Positions 8,227 to 11,340 of a stretch of DNA of 11,340 nt are shown here, in pieces. Numbering within the stretch: the stretch's first letter is position 1; every line of letters begins with the position of its first letter. The position numbers and the translations under genes were made by a program. The stretch comes from Pseudaestuariivita sp. (GTDB taxonomy: Bacteria; Pseudomonadota; Alphaproteobacteria; Rhodobacterales; Rhodobacteraceae). Location of the stretch: NCBI GenBank assembly GCA_020629995.1, contig JAHDCH010000020.1, positions 6,677 through 18,016 of the forward strand, in the 5' to 3' direction. The notes under the pieces are model-generated. The model made no database searches and was not told the origin of the DNA. It worked only from the letters and a program-made list of their open reading frames with translations.

Positions 8227-8254
8227 GTAGGATGGGTGCTCGTCACCCATCACC
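8227..8254. repeat. Degenerate copy 2 of the dispersed GTAGGATGGGTG hairpin
   Basis: Bases 8227-8240 (GTAGGATGGGTGCT) are identical to the left arm of the palindrome at 4613-4626. The right arm is partly decayed: GATGGGTG (8231-8238) still pairs with CACCCATC (8244-8251) around a five-base loop, but the outer bases no longer match. It sits in the pntB 3' untranslated region, four bases from the stop codon and just before the terminator. Confidence 0.75.
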
Positions 8255-8257
8255 GCT

Positions 8258-9718
8258 TTACGAGATCTTGGTCAGCAAGGCATCCAGCGAAGCCTTCGCA
8301 TCCCCATAGAACATCCGCGTATTGTCCTTGAAGAACAGCGGGTTCTCGATCCCCGAATACCCGGTGCCCTGCCCGCGCTTGGACACGAACACCTGTTTCG
8401 ACTTCCAGCACTCCAGCACAGGCATGCCAGCGATGGGCGAGTTCGGGTCGTCCTGCGCCGCAGGGTTCACGATGTCGTTCGACCCGATGACGATCGAAAC
8501 ATCGGTTTCCGGGAAGTCATCGTTGATCTCGTCCATCTCCAGCACGATGTCATAAGGCACCTTGGCCTCGGCCAGCAGCACGTTCATGTGCCCGGGCAGA
8601 CGGCCGGCGACCGGGTGGATCGCAAAACGCACCTCCTTGCCCTTGGCGCGCAGGCGGCGCGTCAGCTCGGCCACGTTCTGCTGCGCCTGAGCCACGGCCA
8701 TGCCGTAGCCCGGGATGATGACGATGCTGTCGGCGTCTTCCAGAGCCTGCGCCACACCGTCGGCATCGATGGCGATCTGCTCGCCCTCGACAGCCATCTG
8801 CTCACCCGCCGGGCCACCAAAGCCGCCCAGGATGACCGACACGAACGAGCGGTTCATCGCCTTGCACATGATGTACGACAAGATCGCGCCCGACGAGCCG
8901 ACCAGCGCGCCCACAACGATCAGAAGGTCGTTGCCAAGGCTGAAGCCAATCGCCGCCGCAGCCCACCCCGAATAGGAGTTCAGCATCGAGACAACCACGG
9001 GCATGTCCGCCCCGCCGATCCCCATGATCAGGTGATAGCCGATGAACAGGCCGGCAATCGTCAGCAGAACCAGCGCCCAGCTGCCCGACCCGCTGAGATA
9101 CATGATCAGCAGCAGGACCGACAAAGCCGCCGCGCCCGCGTTCAGGAAATGCCCGCCGGGCAGTTTCTTGGCGCCCGTGTCGACGCTGAACGGCAGTTTC
9201 GACGAATTGCCCGCCAGCTTGGCATAGGCGATCACAGACCCTGTAAAGGTCACGGCGCCAATCCAGATGCCCAGCACCAGCTCGACCCGCAGGATGCCAA
9301 TCTCGACCGGCGTCTTTTTGGCCACCAGCGCCGTGAACGATCCGGCGTCCGTGAGGCTCTCGCCCGCCGCCTTGGCCGATTCGACCATGTTGATCGTGAT
9401 GTCGGCGTTGAAGCCCACGAACACCGCCGCCAGACCAACCATCGAGTGCATGATGGCGACCAGCTCGGGCATTTCGGTCATCTCGACCTTGGTGGCCAGT
9501 TGATACCCAACCGCCGCGCCGCCCGCGATCAACACCAGCGAGGCCAGCCACAGGCCCGAACCGGGGCCAAACAGCGTGGCCAGCACGGCAATCGCCATGC
9601 CCACGATGCCGTACCACACCGCGCGTTTCGCGCTTTCCTGCCCCGACAGCCCGCCCAGCGACAGGATGAACAGAACGCCCGCGACCACATAGGCCGCAAT
9701 GGTGAATGCGTTTTCCAT
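8258..9718 (-). CDS. pntB: Proton-translocating NAD(P) transhydrogenase, beta subunit
   Basis: A 486-residue inner-membrane subunit. With PntA it moves hydride from NADH to NADP+ driven by proton influx, supplying NADPH. The N-terminal two thirds is membrane domain II with many hydrophobic segments. His91 in [16 protein letters not shown] matches the conserved proton-channel His of the E. coli protein. Asn247 in [15 protein letters not shown] matches its conserved channel Asn. The C-terminal NADP(H)-binding domain III starts near 330 with [13 protein letters not shown], then [18 protein letters not shown] (368-385), [12 protein letters not shown] (411-422) and [17 protein letters not shown] (447-463). 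It is somewhat longer than E. coli PntB (462). The ATG at 9718 has a perfect AAGGAG eight bases upstream, overlapping the pntA stop region; the gap to pntA is 13 bases. All key residues are present, so it should be functional. Confidence 0.97.
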   Translation of the reverse strand: MENAFTIAAYVVAGVLFILSLGGLSGQESAKRAVWYGIVGMAIAVLATLFGPGSGLWLASLVLIAGGAAVGYQLATKVEMTEMPELVAIMHSMVGLAAVFVGFNADITINMVESAKAAGESLTDAGSFTALVAKKTPVEIGILRVELVLGIWIGAVTFTGSVIAYAKLAGNSSKLPFSVDTGAKKLPGGHFLNAGAAALSVLLLIMYLSGSGSWALVLLTIAGLFIGYHLIMGIGGADMPVVVSMLNSYSGWAAAAIGFSLGNDLLIVVGALVGSSGAILSYIMCKAMNRSFVSVILGGFGGPAGEQMAVEGEQIAIDADGVAQALEDADSIVIIPGYGMAVAQAQQNVAELTRRLRAKGKEVRFAIHPVAGRLPGHMNVLLAEAKVPYDIVLEMDEINDDFPETDVSIVIGSNDIVNPAAQDDPNSPIAGMPVLECWKSKQVFVSKRGQGTGYSGIENPLFFKDNTRMFYGDAKASLDALLTKIS

Positions 9719-9731
9719 GTGCCTCGCTCCT

Positions 9732-11312
9732 TTACGATTTCTGGAACATGGCGAGCATGCGCCGTGTCACGAGGAAGCCGCCGAAGATGTTGACGGAGGC
9801 CATGAAAATACCCAGCGCCGCAAGCAGCGTGATCAGCACGCTCGACGATCCGATCTGGATCAGGGCGCCCAGAATGATGATCGACGAAATCGCGTTGGTG
9901 ACAGCCATCAGCGGCGTGTGGAGCGAATGCGCCACGTTCCAGATCACCTGGAAGCCGATGAAGACCGACAGAACGAACACGATGAAATGCTGCATGAACG
10001 ACGCCGGCATGCCGGGGATCAGGCCCACGCCCAGGATCAGCGCCGCGCCGATGGCCAGCAGGGTGACCTGGCTTTTGGTCTGCGCCTTGAAGTCCGCGGC
10101 CTCTTTGGCGCGCTTTTCCTCGGGCGTCAGTTCCTTGGGCGCTTCCTTCTTGGGCTGCGCCGCAATGGCGGCCACCTTGGGCGGCGGCGGCGGGAAGGTG
10201 ACTTCCTTGTCGAAGGTCACGGTCGCGCCGCGGATCACGTCATCTTCCATGTTGTGGTTGATGACACCGTCCTTTTCGGGCGTCAGATCGCTCAGCATGT
10301 GCCGGATGTTGGTCGCGTACAGCGTCGAGGATTGCGTCGCCATGCGGCTGACCAAGTCGGTGTAACCGATGATCGTCACGCCGTTGTCGCTGACGATCTT
10401 CTCGTCCTTGACGGTCAGCTCGCAGTTGCCGCCGCGCTCGGCCGCAAGGTCCACGACGACCGAGCCGGGCTTTTGCATCTCGACCATATCCTTGGTCCAC
10501 AGAACCGGCGCATCGCGGCCCGGGATCAGGGCGGTGGTGATGACGATGTCCATCTCGGGCGCCAGCTCGCGGAACTTGGCCAGCTGCGCCTCGCGGAATT
10601 CGGGGCTGGAGGGGGCCGCATAACCGCCCGTCGCCGCGCCGTCCTGCGCCGCCTCTTCGAACTCGAGGAAGACGAACTCGGCGCCCATCGATTCAATCTG
10701 CTCGGCCACTTCGGGCCGCACGTCGAACGCGTAGGTGATCGCGCCCAGCGAGGTCGATGTGCCGATCGCCGCAAGGCCCGCGACGCCCGCGCCCACAACC
10801 AGAACCTTGGCCGGGGGCACCTTGCCCGCGGCGGTCACCTGACCGGTGAAGAACCGGCCAAAGTTGTTGCCCGCCTCGATCACCGCGCGGTAGCCGCCGA
10901 TGTTGGCCATGGACGACAACGCGTCCATCTTTTGCGCGCGGCTGATGCGCGGGACCATGTCCATCGCGATGGTGCGCACGCCCTTGTCGGCGAGCGTCTT
11001 CATGTCCGCCTCGTTCTGGGCGGGCCAGAAGAACGAGATCAGAGTCTGCCCTTCGGACAGCATCTTGATCTCCTTGGCCTCGGGACCGCGCACCTTGGTG
11101 ATGACCTCGGCGGCGGCATAAAGCGCCTTGGCATCCTTGACGACCTCGACGCCCGCCTCGGTATAGGCGGCATCGGTGAACCCGGCCTTTTGCCCCGCGC
11201 CCGACTGGATCACGCAGGTGTGCCCCAGTTTTTGCAGCTGTTTCGCCGAGTCGGGCGTCATCGCGACGCGCGCTTCCCCTTCGAACAGCTCTGTTGGTGT
11301 CCCGATCTTCAC
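9732..11312 (-). CDS. pntA: Proton-translocating NAD(P) transhydrogenase, alpha subunit
   Basis: A 526-residue subunit carrying the NAD(H)-binding domain I and part of the membrane domain. Domain I (about 1-380) resembles alanine dehydrogenase. It opens with [19 protein letters not shown], has the Rossmann loop [11 protein letters not shown] at 172-182, [18 protein letters not shown] at 197-214, and the mobile-loop region [13 protein letters not shown] (241-253). A linker follows (about 383-425) with five consecutive prolines and a Lys/Glu-rich stretch, then about four membrane segments (427-520). This is the E. coli-like fused alpha form, not the split PntAA/PntAB of Rhodospirillum. The start is GTG at 11312, which aligns with the usual MRIG/MKIG N terminus; AGGGGA (11326-11321) is eight bases upstream and no in-frame ATG lies further up within the window. 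First visible gene of the pntAB operon; its promoter is beyond the right edge. Confidence 0.97.
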   Translation of the reverse strand: MKIGTPTELFEGEARVAMTPDSAKQLQKLGHTCVIQSGAGQKAGFTDAAYTEAGVEVVKDAKALYAAAEVITKVRGPEAKEIKMLSEGQTLISFFWPAQNEADMKTLADKGVRTIAMDMVPRISRAQKMDALSSMANIGGYRAVIEAGNNFGRFFTGQVTAAGKVPPAKVLVVGAGVAGLAAIGTSTSLGAITYAFDVRPEVAEQIESMGAEFVFLEFEEAAQDGAATGGYAAPSSPEFREAQLAKFRELAPEMDIVITTALIPGRDAPVLWTKDMVEMQKPGSVVVDLAAERGGNCELTVKDEKIVSDNGVTIIGYTDLVSRMATQSSTLYATNIRHMLSDLTPEKDGVINHNMEDDVIRGATVTFDKEVTFPPPPPKVAAIAAQPKKEAPKELTPEEKRAKEAADFKAQTKSQVTLLAIGAALILGVGLIPGMPASFMQHFIVFVLSVFIGFQVIWNVAHSLHTPLMAVTNAISSIIILGALIQIGSSSVLITLLAALGIFMASVNIFGGFLVTRRMLAMFQKS

Positions 11313-11340
11313 GTGCGAGGTCCCCTTTTGCTGTACAAAT

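Noticed and set aside
8588..9793. 401-codon plus-strand open frame opposite pntB
   Set aside because: Antisense to conserved transhydrogenase sequence; His/Arg/Gln/Asp-rich shadow composition.

Overview
The window is GC-rich, densely coded chromosome of the kind seen in Alphaproteobacteria. Protein styles (two-subunit PntA/PntB transhydrogenase with a Pro/Lys-rich linker in PntA, a DUF3422 protein, Dpp/Opp-type transporters) and short dispersed hairpins with a GTAGGATGGGTG core suggest a Rhodobacteraceae (Roseobacter-like) bacterium. That placement is inference from recall, not from a search. I see no phage, plasmid, transposon, CRISPR, tRNA or rRNA signature. All genes look intact except the one cut by the left edge.

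Left part (1-2608, minus strand): one tightly packed operon, in transcription order a double-ATPase of the Dpp/Opp transporter class, a small VOC-fold protein, and an ArgE-type M20 deacetylase that runs off the window. The junctions are a 6-nt gap (or direct stop/start contact) and a 4-nt GTGA overlap. A 250-bp gap (2609-2858) separates this operon from a divergent plus-strand operon of a periplasmic binding protein (2859-4574) and two inner-membrane permeases (4669-5736 and 5729-6751). The two operons together encode one complete peptide-type ABC importer. A hairpin after the second permease closes the plus-strand operon. The deacetylase may process what is imported, but the substrate cannot be read from the sequence.

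Between the binding protein and the first permease lie two back-to-back hairpins, one a perfect 28-bp palindrome. They are well placed to make the binding protein more abundant than the permeases. A degenerate copy of the same element sits just after pntB.

Right part (6792-11340, minus strand): pntA and pntB encode the proton-translocating NAD(P) transhydrogenase. They are followed by a strong Rho-independent terminator and then by a separately promoted DUF3422 membrane protein. The DUF3422 promoter region carries a perfect 16-bp palindrome between candidate -35 and -10 boxes, which looks like a repressor site.

I found no convincing evidence of an undescribed biological system. The items most worth checking are the palindromic operator in front of DUF3422, the dispersed hairpin inside the transporter operon, and the clustered cysteine pairs in the binding protein and its permease.
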